This document shows positions 15,724-25,067 of a stretch of 36,620 bases of DNA, piece after piece. How positions within the stretch are numbered: position 1 is the first letter of the stretch; every line of letters begins with the position of its first letter. The position numbers and the translations under genes were made by a program. Source of the DNA: Salinarimonas sp. (GTDB lineage: Bacteria > Pseudomonadota > Alphaproteobacteria > Rhizobiales > Beijerinckiaceae); the NCBI GenBank assembly GCA_020832565.1, contig JAFIEI010000040.1, positions 1 through 36,620 on the forward strand, given 5' to 3'. The notes beneath the pieces were generated by a model. It ran no database searches. It saw only the letters and a list, made by a program, of their open reading frames with translations, and was not told the DNA's origin.

Positions 15724-15737
15724 TTGCGAAAGATCAA
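15724..15737 (+). promoter_or_regulatory. FixK/FNR-like box upstream of the universal stress gene
   Basis: TTGCGAAAGATCAA fits the FixK2/FnrL-type pattern TTG(A/C)-N6-(T/G)CAA and has a perfect right half (ATCAA). It lies about 100 bases before the start of the universal stress protein gene. In alphaproteobacteria such genes are often under oxygen-responsive CRP/FNR-family control. The role is inferred. Confidence 0.45.
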
Positions 15738-15751
15738 TGCAAAGCTTGGCC

Positions 15752-15771
15752 GGCATCGGCATGCTGATGCC
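15752..15771. repeat. Near-perfect 20-bp palindrome upstream of usp
   Basis: GGCATC at one end and GATGCC at the other flank an inner GCATGC core, with one mismatched pair. It lies between the FixK-like box and the usp start, and could be an operator or part of a leader hairpin that also ends sctU transcription. Confidence 0.35.
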
Positions 15772-15835
15772 CGAAGATCGGCCTCGCAAAGACGAACCGC
15801 ACGATGCAGGCGGCCGGCACAGGAGGAACTAGCGT

Positions 15836-16657
15836 ATGTCATACAAGGAAATTCTCGTTGTCTTGCACCCCGAAGCCAAGACCGTCGGACCCTTCGCGGC
15901 TTCAGTGGCGAAGGCCTTCGATGCCCGCACCCGCGCCGCATCTGTCGCCATTGATCCGACGATGCCGAGCTATGTGATTCCGGAGATGCCGAGCGATGTG
16001 CTTGAACAGGCACGCGCCGCCAGCCAGGAAGAGGCACAAGAAAGGCTCGCCTCCTACAAGGCCACGGCCGGCGAGGTCGGTGTGGATGTCGACGGCTTCA
16101 TCGTGCAGGGCATGCTTGATCGCAGCGCAGCGCAGCTGGAGCGGCTGGCGCGGTACTATGATCTCACCGTTATCGAGCAACCCGGCAGCAATCGCGAGCG
16201 GGGCGGGCCGATCTTCGTCGAGGCCATCCTCTTCGGCTCCGGGCGCCCGCTTCTGATGGTGCCCTATATCCAGCGCGCACCGATGAAGCTCGACCGCGTC
16301 ATCGTCGCCTGGGATGAAAGCGCCACGGCGGCCAAGGCGGTGAGCGCGGCCATGCCGCTCCTGATGCGCGCTGCGAATGTCGAGGTCGTGGGCGTTTCCA
16401 CGGGCGCCGAGGGTGAGCGCGAGCGTGGCGAGCGCCTCGCGAAGGTGCTCGCGGGTCACGGCATCAAGACGACGTCGCGGCTCCTGACCGATGTCGGAAG
16501 CGTCTCCGACAGCATCCTCTCGCACGCCGCCGACAACAACGCCGATCTGATCGTCATGGGTGGCTACGGCCATTCGCGGATGCGCGAACTGATCCTCGGC
16601 GGCGCCACGCGCGGGATACTCGAGAGCATGACGGTCCCGGTGCTGATGATGCACTGA
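15836..16657 (+). CDS. Universal stress protein, tandem UspA domains
   Basis: This 273-residue cytoplasmic protein contains two Usp folds in tandem (about 1-140 and 150-273). The second has the nucleotide-binding pattern MGGYGHSRMRELILGGATRG near the C-terminus, close to the G-2x-G-9x-G motif of ATP-binding Usps; the first domain is degenerate there. An AGGAGGAAC ribosome-binding site lies about nine bases before the ATG. The gene is monocistronic, 155 bases after sctU and convergent with the MATE gene. The upstream FixK/FNR-like box suggests oxygen-responsive expression. The exact stress role is not deducible. Confidence 0.92.
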   Translation: MSYKEILVVLHPEAKTVGPFAASVAKAFDARTRAASVAIDPTMPSYVIPEMPSDVLEQARAASQEEAQERLASYKATAGEVGVDVDGFIVQGMLDRSAAQLERLARYYDLTVIEQPGSNRERGGPIFVEAILFGSGRPLLMVPYIQRAPMKLDRVIVAWDESATAAKAVSAAMPLLMRAANVEVVGVSTGAEGERERGERLAKVLAGHGIKTTSRLLTDVGSVSDSILSHAADNNADLIVMGGYGHSRMRELILGGATRGILESMTVPVLMMH

Positions 16658-16670
16658 ACCGTTCCCGGGT

Positions 16671-16717
16671 CGGGCAGGCGTGAGACGAATGCCGCGGCAG
16701 CCGTCTCACGCCGCCCG
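16671..16717. terminator. Bidirectional terminator-like hairpin, usp / MATE
   Basis: GGCGTGAGACG (16677-16687) pairs perfectly with CGTCTCACGCC (16702-16712), and flanking CGGGC/GCCCG extends the stem across a single bulged A. The loop is 14 bases. The right arm contains the MATE stop codon. No T-run follows, but the position between convergent genes supports a shared terminator. Confidence 0.65.
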
Positions 16718-18082
16718 AGCCATGGCGGGCCATTCCCGTTCCGATTCGAGGCGCGGATAGAGCAGCGCCTGCCCGAGCCCGCGGGCGCCGAGGAAGATCA
16801 GGAAAGCGAGCCAGAGGCCGTGGTTGCTCGCCCAGATTCCACCCAGAATCTGGCCGAGGCCGAGCGCCCCGAGATAGGCCGCGAGGGCGATCAGCATCAG
16901 ATTGCGCATCGCACGCGTCCAGGTGGCGCCGATATAGATTCCGTCGAAAGCGAAGGCGAGCGCGCCGATCAGCGGCGCCATGGCGGCATAGATCAGATAA
17001 TCGCGGGCAAACAGCCGCACAGCCGCGTCGGTCGTGATGAAATCGATGAAGAAAGGGCCGGCCAGCCAGAACAGCGCCATCGCGACGAAACCGAGACCCA
17101 GGCTCCATTGGACGGCGATGACGACCGCCCGGCGGAAGGCCCGGCGGTTGCGCGCACCATAGGCCTGCCCGCACATCGCCTCCGCCGCCGTCGCCGTGCC
17201 GTCGAGGAAATAGGCGCCGAGCGTGAACATCTTGTAGAGCACGGAATTGGCTGCCAGCGTCACGTCACCGCCACGCGCGCCGATGGCGGCGAAGCTCGCA
17301 AAAGCGACGATCAGCGCCATGGTCCGCAGCATGATATCGCCGTTGACCGCCAGCATCCGCTTCATCGCAGCCGGCTGCAGCGCCTCTGCGAGGGGAATGC
17401 GTAACGGATTGGAACCGAGGCGGCGCAGCACCAGCAATCCGAGCCCTGCCGCGATCGCCTCCGCCGCGAGCGTGCCGATCGCCGCGCCGGCAACCCCCAT
17501 GTTGAAGCCGACGACGAGCACGATCGTGAGTGCGATGTTGATCAGGTTCAGACCGACCTGTAGCGCGAAACCGAGATCGGTGCGCCCACGCCCGATCATC
17601 GAACCCAGAATGGCATAATTGGCGAGGGTGAAGGGTGCGGCCCAGATGCGGATATAGAAATACAGGGCAAGCGCCGCCGTGACCTCGGGGCTCGCTCCCA
17701 TCATCAGGAAGGCGAGCTCGCCGATCGGCCATTGCAGCGCGATCAGCGTGACCCCGACCAGCATGGCGACGGCAATTGCACGCGCGAGCGCCCGGTCGAT
17801 CTCACGCGTATCACCCGCACCGCTCGCCTGTGCCGTGAGCCCCGCCGTGCCCATGCGCAGTGCGCCAAAGCTCCAGAAGAGGAAGTCGAAGACGACACCG
17901 CCCAATGCGACCGCGCCGAGCAGGGCCGCATCGCCCATACGCCCGATCACCGCCATGTCGACCAGGCCGAGCAGCGGCGTCGTCATGTGCGACAACGTCA
18001 TCGGTATGGCGATGACGAGCATGCGCCGGTGCGAGACGTCGACAGGGCGTACTTCGCCGTCCGGGGTGGTCTGCGTTGTCAC
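16706..18082 (-). CDS. MATE family efflux transporter
   Basis: This 458-residue membrane protein has about twelve hydrophobic helices arranged as two similar halves, typical of MATE (DinF/NorM-like) cation-drug antiporters. Characteristic segments include PLLGLVDMAVIGRMGDAALLGAVALGG near the N-terminus and ALFWLAGPFFIDFITTD in the second half. Such proteins export organic cations in exchange for H+ or Na+. It follows the DUF6460 gene by 13 bases on the same strand and is probably co-transcribed with it. The substrate is unknown. Confidence 0.92.
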   Translation of the reverse strand: MTTQTTPDGEVRPVDVSHRRMLVIAIPMTLSHMTTPLLGLVDMAVIGRMGDAALLGAVALGGVVFDFLFWSFGALRMGTAGLTAQASGAGDTREIDRALARAIAVAMLVGVTLIALQWPIGELAFLMMGASPEVTAALALYFYIRIWAAPFTLANYAILGSMIGRGRTDLGFALQVGLNLINIALTIVLVVGFNMGVAGAAIGTLAAEAIAAGLGLLVLRRLGSNPLRIPLAEALQPAAMKRMLAVNGDIMLRTMALIVAFASFAAIGARGGDVTLAANSVLYKMFTLGAYFLDGTATAAEAMCGQAYGARNRRAFRRAVVIAVQWSLGLGFVAMALFWLAGPFFIDFITTDAAVRLFARDYLIYAAMAPLIGALAFAFDGIYIGATWTRAMRNLMLIALAAYLGALGLGQILGGIWASNHGLWLAFLIFLGARGLGQALLYPRLESEREWPAMARAA

Positions 18083-18095
18083 GGGCGCGTGCCGA

Positions 18096-18368
18096 TCAGC
18101 GCCCGCGCAGCAGGGCGAAGAGACGCACCACGATCCAGATCGGGATCACGATCATGGCGCCGTAGACGAGCCACATCCCAAGCGTACCGAACGCCTCGAA
18201 GCCCATGTTCCACAGGCCTTCGAACATGCCGATCAGATTGTCGAAGAGACGCTGCGGGGTCAGCCCGAGCATCGCCATGAAGGCGCCGACGAGCAGCGAC
18301 AGGAATGCCAGCCGCACGAGCACACCGCCCAGCGTACCGCCGATCACACGCCGAAATCCACCCGCCAT
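18096..18368 (-). CDS. DUF6460-like small membrane protein
   Basis: This 90-residue protein has two hydrophobic segments (about 14-37 and 63-85). The spacing and the motif LFDNLIGMFEGLWNMGFEAF between them fit the DUF6460 family of small alphaproteobacterial membrane proteins of unknown function. The family name is from memory and moderately certain. It precedes the MATE gene by 13 bases in a probable two-gene operon. Confidence 0.7.
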   Translation of the reverse strand: MAGGFRRVIGGTLGGVLVRLAFLSLLVGAFMAMLGLTPQRLFDNLIGMFEGLWNMGFEAFGTLGMWLVYGAMIVIPIWIVVRLFALLRGR

Positions 18369-18464
18369 CTCGTCCCCGTCCTGTCAGCATGGAACCGCTC
18401 GCGCCGTCTTGACCCGTTCAGGCGCAAAGCGCAAGGGGGAGTTGACCGGGCAAGGCTTCGCGCA

Positions 18465-19670
<1,206 letters not shown>

Positions 19671-19782
19671 GGTTCGTCTCCTCGATATGGCGCCGGCGGG
19701 CGCATCCTTCATTCCGGGATCGCCAGCGCGCGCGCCCGCGTCAAGCGGCACGGATGCCCCTGCGGCATGGGGGATGCGCCCA

Positions 19783-21078
19783 TCAGGCGTCGAGAAGCAC
19801 CGGCTCGATCCCGGCGGCCATGTTCAGAAGGCGCCGATCATGCCCGTTGCGTGTGACAAACATCATCCCCGCCGGACGGGCGAGCCCCTGCATCGGGATC
19901 GAGATGCCGGTCAGGTCGAACTGGTTACCCCAGGTCGTATTGCGCAGCATCAGCACATTGGCCTTCATGTAGCGGTCGAAATCGGCTTCGAGATCGGCGA
20001 TCGGCAGGGCTGATGTCGCCGTGGCGGGCAGTGCAACGACGTCCCATGCGGCAAGCCTTGCATCCATGCGCGCAATCAGTTCGTCGCGCGCACGCATCAG
20101 CCGGATATAGCCTGCGGCGGGCATCGTCGCCCCCATGCGGATGCGCGTGATCACAAGCGGATCGAACAGATTGTCATCGAAATGGAGGTGATCGGCATGA
20201 ACAGCGGCCGCCTCGATCGCCACGAGCGGCGCATCTGCCATGAGGCCCCCCATCGCCTCCAGCAGGTCTTCGATATCGATATCGACGATCCGTGCCCCGG
20301 CACGCTCGAGCTTCGCGATATTCTCCTCGAAGGCAGTGGCGACCATCTCCTCGGTCTGCGTGAACAACCTGCCGCGCGGGATACCGATGCGCAGGCCCGC
20401 CAGCGCCATCGGCTCGAGGCTCCAGGGCTCCTCGCCGGCCATGATCGCATCGGTGGCCGCGCAATCAGCGACGTTGCGTGCCAGCGGGCCGATCGAATCG
20501 AGCGCATATGCCAGCGGATAGGCTCCGCTCGTGGTCACCCGCCGCGCCGTCGGCTTGAAGCCGACGCAGCCGTTGAGCGAGGCGGGGATGCGCACCGAGC
20601 CGCCGGTATCGGTGCCGATGGCGATTTCCGCCGTGCCTTCGCCGACACTCACTCCGGCCCCGGAGGAGGAGCCGCCGGGAATGCGGCTCGGATCGGCGGC
20701 GCAGCCGGGCGTGCCGTAATGCGGATTGATGCCGATCCCGGAAAAGGCGAATTCGGACATGTTCGTCTTGCCCGTGATCACCGCGCCCGCCCGGCGCAGC
20801 CGCGCCACGATCGGCGCATCCGTCGCGGCGGGTGGCGCATCGCGCAGGATCACCGAGCCTGCCAGCGTCGTCTCGCCGGCCACGTCGAAAAGGTCCTTGA
20901 TCGAGACGATTCGCCCGTCGAGGGGTCCGAGGCTGATTCCGGCATTGCGTCGCGCATCGGCGGCATCGGCGGCCAGCCGCGCTTCCTGCTTGTAGAGCTT
21001 CGTATAGACCTTCTCATCGCCGGCGCGGTCATCGAGACGGGCGAGGATGGTTTCGAGCTGGTCGCGGATCGTGTTCAT
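19783..21078 (-). CDS. Amidase, amidase-signature family
   Basis: This 431-residue amidase-signature hydrolase is a relative of GatA and of AtzF-type allophanate hydrolases. The Ser-cisSer-Lys triad is visible: Lys about 61 in VSIKDLFDV, cis-Ser about 137 in GGSSSG, and nucleophile Ser about 161 in [12 protein letters not shown]. The ATG at 21078 follows GGAAGG, and the upstream ATG at 21156 is not needed. The start overlaps the stop of the membrane-protein gene at 21075 (ATGA), so the two are coupled. The amide substrate cannot be told; no gatB or gatC is present, which argues against a role in tRNA amidation. Confidence 0.9.
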   Translation of the reverse strand: MNTIRDQLETILARLDDRAGDEKVYTKLYKQEARLAADAADARRNAGISLGPLDGRIVSIKDLFDVAGETTLAGSVILRDAPPAATDAPIVARLRRAGAVITGKTNMSEFAFSGIGINPHYGTPGCAADPSRIPGGSSSGAGVSVGEGTAEIAIGTDTGGSVRIPASLNGCVGFKPTARRVTTSGAYPLAYALDSIGPLARNVADCAATDAIMAGEEPWSLEPMALAGLRIGIPRGRLFTQTEEMVATAFEENIAKLERAGARIVDIDIEDLLEAMGGLMADAPLVAIEAAAVHADHLHFDDNLFDPLVITRIRMGATMPAAGYIRLMRARDELIARMDARLAAWDVVALPATATSALPIADLEADFDRYMKANVLMLRNTTWGNQFDLTGISIPMQGLARPAGMMFVTRNGHDRRLLNMAAGIEPVLLDA

Positions 21079-21908
21079 GATGGCCTTCCGGAACGGGCGG
21101 TGATGCGTCGATGCGCTTGGCGCCGCCGTGCGATCAACATGACGGCGGAATTCCATATCACTGCTGCCACGAGCCCGCCCGTCAAGGCGATGACCGACCC
21201 AAACGGGATTGCCGCGACGCTCACGCTGCCCACCGCGATCCCGAAGCCCATCAGACCGGGAAAGCCGTTGAGCATCACCTGCCCCGTCGACGCACCACCG
21301 ATGCGCGGGTGCAGAATGATCACGAGCGAGCTCAGAACAAGTGGCAGGATGGCGAGAACGCCAGCCACGGAAGGGCCGGCGAGCCGTCCGGATATCACCA
21401 CGGCGGCGACGAGGAGCATCACCGTGATCGCCCGCAGCGGCATGTCGAACGGCGTACGCGGCGCCGGCGGGGGACGCTCGTCACCGAGCTTGCGACGAAT
21501 CGCGAGATAGGCGCCGGTGAAGACGACGACGCTGATCGCAAGCGTGGTCGGCAGGCTCGGGTCGATGCTGCGCATCACGATCACAGCCCCGCCCCATCCC
21601 GCAAACCCCGCAAGCAGGGCCGGCATCAGCCTCCGTCCTGGCGCGACCGTGGCATAGGCGAGCACGAAGAAGGCGTTGCCGACATTCACCTGCATGCCGA
21701 TCCGCGCCACCTCGGCGAGGAAGGCCGGCCCGTGATCCATTGCGAGATAGGCGAAGTTGGGCCCTGCCGAGAGCGGCAGCGTCGCGATCATCGCCCCGGC
21801 CAGCGGGCCGCTGCGCTCCACGACGAAGGAGGCCGTGACCACGAGAAGGGCACTCGCCGTCATTTTCAGCAGGAGTTGCAGCCAGAACGGATCATCCAAA
21901 CCGGGCAT
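21075..21908 (-). CDS. Multi-span inner-membrane protein, unknown
   Basis: The 277-residue product has eight or nine hydrophobic helices in two halves joined by a charged loop near residues 138-155 (RRKLGDERPPPAPRTP). The halves share similar segments, ERSGPLAGAMIATLPLSAGP and GRLAGPSVAGVLAILPLVLSS, suggesting an internal duplication and a transporter-like fold. I do not recognise the family. Translational coupling to the downstream amidase suggests that it handles the amidase substrate or product, but that is inference. A weak AGGT lies upstream of the start. Confidence 0.7.
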   Translation of the reverse strand: MPGLDDPFWLQLLLKMTASALLVVTASFVVERSGPLAGAMIATLPLSAGPNFAYLAMDHGPAFLAEVARIGMQVNVGNAFFVLAYATVAPGRRLMPALLAGFAGWGGAVIVMRSIDPSLPTTLAISVVVFTGAYLAIRRKLGDERPPPAPRTPFDMPLRAITVMLLVAAVVISGRLAGPSVAGVLAILPLVLSSLVIILHPRIGGASTGQVMLNGFPGLMGFGIAVGSVSVAAIPFGSVIALTGGLVAAVIWNSAVMLIARRRQAHRRITARSGRPS

Positions 21909-22043
21909 TTCACGACCTGATACAGTGAGAAATTTCGAAAAACATGCTAACCTGTCATTTAACTGCCGCTTTTGGGCACTATGTCCACCTTAATCGAAAA
22001 GGGGAGCGTTTCTCGCTCCGCAAAAAACGTTTGGGGAAAAATC

Positions 22044-22325
22044 ATGCTTGCCGATCAGACAATTGCATCCTCAGAAGCGCCGGGCGATGTCGCGAGACGC
22101 GCTGCTGCATTCAACCTTTTCCGCCGGCGTGAAGCGCCCGACCTGTTCTGCGCCGTCCCGGAGGACCGCGCCGTTCCGCCCTTCATCGCCGGTGAGACAT
22201 GGGAATTCGGCGGGCGTATTGCCGCCGATTCGCATGACCAGCCCGGCTTCGACGGAAGCGTCGCCTCCCGCGCCGCACGGTTCAACGGTTTCTATCTCTT
22301 CCAGGGCTGGAATCACTGCAAATGA
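22044..22325 (+). CDS. Small hypothetical protein, 93 aa
   Basis: I do not recognise this protein. Its second half contains ETWEFGGRIAADSHDQPGFD and a terminal FNGFYLFQGWNHCK, which looks like a conserved short domain. It has no signal peptide or membrane helix. The ATG at 22044 is preceded by GGGGA about nine bases upstream; in-frame ATGs at 21972 and 21981 would add an unlikely basic leader. It diverges from the membrane-protein gene across about 135 AT-rich bases that contain a GAAATTTC palindrome. It ends about 170 bases before the GntR gene. Confidence 0.55.
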   Translation: MLADQTIASSEAPGDVARRAAAFNLFRRREAPDLFCAVPEDRAVPPFIAGETWEFGGRIAADSHDQPGFDGSVASRAARFNGFYLFQGWNHCK

Positions 22326-22376
22326 TCGCGTGATACGACGCGACCGGCCCGTTCCGGCGCCGTGAACGCCACATCA

Positions 22377-22401
22377 CCCCGCTCCGGTTAACGGTGCGGG
22401 G
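22377..22401 (+). terminator. Possible terminator hairpin before the GntR operon
   Basis: CCCCGC pairs with GCGGGG and, past one T-T mismatch, CCG pairs with CGG around a five-base GTTAA loop. No T-run follows. It lies between the small hypothetical gene and the GntR gene. Confidence 0.35.
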
Positions 22402-22465
22402 TCAGTGCGCCATGCGCTCATCGGAAAGCTTGACAGCACACTGCCCCTGCGTCAGCGTCACTTCG

Positions 22466-22479
22466 TTGAAGATTTTCAA
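22466..22479 (+). promoter_or_regulatory. Inverted repeat, possible GntR operator
   Basis: TTGAAGATTTTCAA is a 5+5 inverted repeat with a four-base spacer. It is embedded in a locally AT-rich leader 17 bases before the GntR start, with a wider CTTCG/CGAAG repeat around it. Autoregulation by the adjacent GntR protein is plausible but not shown. Confidence 0.35.
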
Positions 22480-22496
22480 AAATATCGAAGGTTTCG

Positions 22497-23204
22497 ATGT
22501 TCTGGCGGGGCAAGCAGGAGACTGAATCGAGCGTCGTGCGCCTGCTGGCCGCGCAGCTTCGGCGTGACATCGCCTTCGGCATTCTCGCACCCGATACCCG
22601 CCTCAAGATCGACGATCTGCGTACCCGCTACGGTGGTTCCGCGCATTCCTTTCGCGAGGCGCTGACGCTGCTCGCCGGCGAAGGCCTCGTCGAATCCCAG
22701 GCCCAGCGCGGCTTTCGAGTCGCCTCCGCCACCGGCGCCGATCTCGAAGACATCCAGCGCATGCGCGCACGCATCGAAGCGCTCGGCCTCGAATGGTCGC
22801 TCGCCCATGCCGATGCCACGTGGGAGGCCGGGCTCGTTGCCGCGCGCCATGCGCTCAGCCGCGCCGTCGAGGCCGTGCGTGGCGATGCCGCCGGCGAGGC
22901 GCTCTTCTGGGACGAGGCGGCTGCGGGCTTTCATGCCATGCTCGTCTCCAATTGCCGCTCACCGCGCCTGATCGCCTTCCAGGAACGCCTCGCGCTCGAG
23001 AGCCGGCGTTTCCGTCTCGCCGCCCTGATCGAAGGCCGTGTGGACCACGATGCCGAGGAAGCCATGCGCGGGCGCGTTCTCGACGCTGTCCTTGCACGTG
23101 ACGTCGGCGCGGCGACGGCGCATCTCTCGCAACTCTTCCAGCCGGCAGCCGGGGCCGGCGAAGATCGACCCCAAAAACCGGCCATAACGGGAGGACCATC
23201 ATGA
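22497..23204 (+). CDS. GntR family transcriptional regulator (FadR/FCD type)
   Basis: This 235-residue protein has an N-terminal winged helix-turn-helix (about 10-78, with LAAQLRRDIAFGILAPDTRLKI and FREALTLLAGEGLVESQAQRGFRV). An all-helical FCD ligand-binding domain follows (about 85-215), ending with the typical DHDAEEAMRGRVLDAVLARD pattern. It overlaps the substrate-binding protein gene by four bases, making it the first gene of the catabolic operon and its likely local regulator. The ligand is probably the imported compound or its breakdown product. Confidence 0.92.
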   Translation: MFWRGKQETESSVVRLLAAQLRRDIAFGILAPDTRLKIDDLRTRYGGSAHSFREALTLLAGEGLVESQAQRGFRVASATGADLEDIQRMRARIEALGLEWSLAHADATWEAGLVAARHALSRAVEAVRGDAAGEALFWDEAAAGFHAMLVSNCRSPRLIAFQERLALESRRFRLAALIEGRVDHDAEEAMRGRVLDAVLARDVGAATAHLSQLFQPAAGAGEDRPQKPAITGGPS

Positions 23205-24229
23205 TTCGTCTGACACGCAGAGGCTTCGGCGGCGTCGTCGCCGGCGGGCTCGCAACCGCCACCTTCGCCCGCAGCCGGGCATTCGCCCAGGGTACGCGCG
23301 TGCGCGTCGGCCTGCTCTCACTGACCTCGCACGCCCCCTCGATTATCGCCGCAGCCAAGGGCTATTTCGCCGAACAGGGTCTCGACGTCGAATTCGTCAG
23401 CTTCCAGGCGGCCCAGCCGATGGCGGTGGCGATCGCCTCGAACGACGTCGATTTCGGCGTAACCGCGATTTCCGGGGGGCTGATCAGCCTCGCCGAGCGT
23501 GGCGCGGTCAAGGTGATCGGCGGCGCGCTGCAGGAGAGCACCGATGTCGAGGGCCAGAAAATCCTGGTCTCGAAAGCCGCTTACGATTCAGGGGTGACCA
23601 CGCCGACCGATCTCGAGGGCAAGCGCTTCGGCATCACCACGGCGGGCTCGTCCTTCCATTACATGGCCCACAAGATCGCAGACGGCGAGGGCTTTGCCCG
23701 CGATACGATGGAACTCGTCCCGCTCAATGGTGTCCCCGCCGTGATCGCCTCGCTGCGTTCCGGCCAGATCGACGCCTGGTCGATCGTGCCCAATATCGCC
23801 GGCGGCCTCGTCGCGAGCGGCGACGTCGTCGAGATCGGTGAGATCTCCGACTATATCGAGGATTATCAGGTCACGGCGGTGTTCACCTCCTCGCGCATGG
23901 CGGCGGAAGAACCCGATACCGTGCGCAGTTTCCTCGCCGGATTCGCGCGCGGCGTCGACGACTACAATGCCGCACTCGTGGATCAGACCATGAGCGAGGA
24001 GGAAGTCGTCGAGATCAGCCGCATGATCCACGAATACGTCTATACGGACCGCCCGTTCGAGGATGCCGATTCGGCCATTCGGGCCGGTGCGATGCGGGTG
24101 AACGCGGATGCCCGAATGAACCTCACCAGCATCGAGGATCAACTCGCCTGGTTCGTCTCGGAAGGGCTCGTGCCCGCAGATGCCTCGATCGAGACGCTCG
24201 TCGATACCAGCCTCGTCGAGACGTACTGA
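23201..24229 (+). CDS. ABC transporter substrate-binding protein (NMT1/SsuA type)
   Basis: This periplasmic binding protein belongs to the nitrate/sulfonate/taurine/pyrimidine-precursor class. A twin-arginine-like signal (LTRRGFGGVVAGGL) ends near AFA-Q at residues 29-30. The mature part has the class features SLTSHAPSIIAAAKGYFAEQGLDVEF and NDVDFGVTAISGGL, and ITTAGSSFHYMA in the second lobe. Length, 342 residues, is normal. It starts in an ATGA overlap with the GntR gene and is followed by a strong intercistronic hairpin and then the ATPase gene. Linkage to hydantoinase genes suggests a cyclic amide or related nitrogen heterocycle as ligand; this is inference. Confidence 0.92.
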   Translation: MIRLTRRGFGGVVAGGLATATFARSRAFAQGTRVRVGLLSLTSHAPSIIAAAKGYFAEQGLDVEFVSFQAAQPMAVAIASNDVDFGVTAISGGLISLAERGAVKVIGGALQESTDVEGQKILVSKAAYDSGVTTPTDLEGKRFGITTAGSSFHYMAHKIADGEGFARDTMELVPLNGVPAVIASLRSGQIDAWSIVPNIAGGLVASGDVVEIGEISDYIEDYQVTAVFTSSRMAAEEPDTVRSFLAGFARGVDDYNAALVDQTMSEEEVVEISRMIHEYVYTDRPFEDADSAIRAGAMRVNADARMNLTSIEDQLAWFVSEGLVPADASIETLVDTSLVETY

Positions 24230-24240
24230 CCAGACCAGCC

Positions 24241-24269
24241 GGGCCGCCGCGCATCGGCAGCGGCGGCCC
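24241..24269 (+). repeat. Perfect GC-rich intercistronic hairpin
   Basis: GGGCCGCCGC (24241-24250) and GCGGCGGCCC (24260-24269) form a perfect 10-bp stem with a nine-base loop, between the binding-protein and ATPase genes. There is no T-run. Such hairpins often protect the 3' end of the more abundant binding-protein message inside an ABC operon, or partly attenuate the downstream genes. Confidence 0.75.
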
Positions 24270-24296
24270 GAACTCCAGAAGTCTGCGGGTGTCATC

Positions 24297-25067
24297 ATGG
24301 AATTGCGGATCGAAGCCGTCAGTCACGATTACGGCGAGACACAAGTCCTGCGCGATATCAGTTTCTCCGTCGCGCCGGGCGAGATCGTGTGCATCATCGG
24401 CCCGTCCGGCTGCGGGAAGTCCACGCTTCTGCGCTTCATCGGCGGGCTCGAACGGCCCGATCACGGGCAGGTGCTGATTGCCGGTGAACCGCCGGCCGAT
24501 TCGCTCAATCCGCTCACCTACATCTTCCAGGATTTCGCCCTCCTGCCCTGGCGCACCGTCGAGGGCAATGTCAGCCTGGTGCTCGAGGATCACGGCATTC
24601 GCGGTGCCCAGTCGCGCGCGATCATCGCCGATGTGCTGGCCCGTACCAAGCTCACCGACTTCGCCCGCGCCTGGCCGCGCCAGCTCTCCGGCGGCATGAA
24701 GCAGCGTGTCGCCATTGCCCGCGCGCTCGCGGTGCGCCCCGCCGTGATGCTGATGGACGAGCCGCTCTCGGCGCTCGACAGCCAGACCCGTGAACTGCTC
24801 CTCGACGATCTCATCGACCTGTGGAAGCGCGAGCGCTTCTCGGCGGCCTATGTCACGCATAATCTGGCGGAAGCCGTGCGCCTCGGCCACCGCATCATGG
24901 TTCTCTCGCGCCGCCCGGGGCGCATCCGCGAGCTGGTCTCCATCGACATCCCCCTCGACGAGCGCCCCGACCGGATCGTCGAGCTCGACAAGGTGCAGCG
25001 CCGCCTGTGGGAGGCAATGCGTGACGAGGCTCGCGCGGCGGATATGGAGCTCTCCGATGCCGACTGA
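24297..25067 (+). CDS. ABC transporter ATP-binding protein (SsuB/TauB type)
   Basis: This is the nucleotide-binding subunit of the importer, 256 residues. Walker A is GPSGCGKST at about 35-43, the Q-loop is YIFQDFALLPWRTV, the signature is LSGGMKQRVAIARAL, and Walker B is VMLMDEPLSALD. The switch His is in YVTHNLAEAVRL. The IFQDFALLPW form is typical of the taurine/nitrate/sulfonate group. I use the ATG at 24297, where family similarity begins. The frame is open from 24180 but overlaps the binding-protein gene. The end overlaps the permease gene by 11 bases. Confidence 0.94.
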   Translation: MELRIEAVSHDYGETQVLRDISFSVAPGEIVCIIGPSGCGKSTLLRFIGGLERPDHGQVLIAGEPPADSLNPLTYIFQDFALLPWRTVEGNVSLVLEDHGIRGAQSRAIIADVLARTKLTDFARAWPRQLSGGMKQRVAIARALAVRPAVMLMDEPLSALDSQTRELLLDDLIDLWKRERFSAAYVTHNLAEAVRLGHRIMVLSRRPGRIRELVSIDIPLDERPDRIVELDKVQRRLWEAMRDEARAADMELSDAD

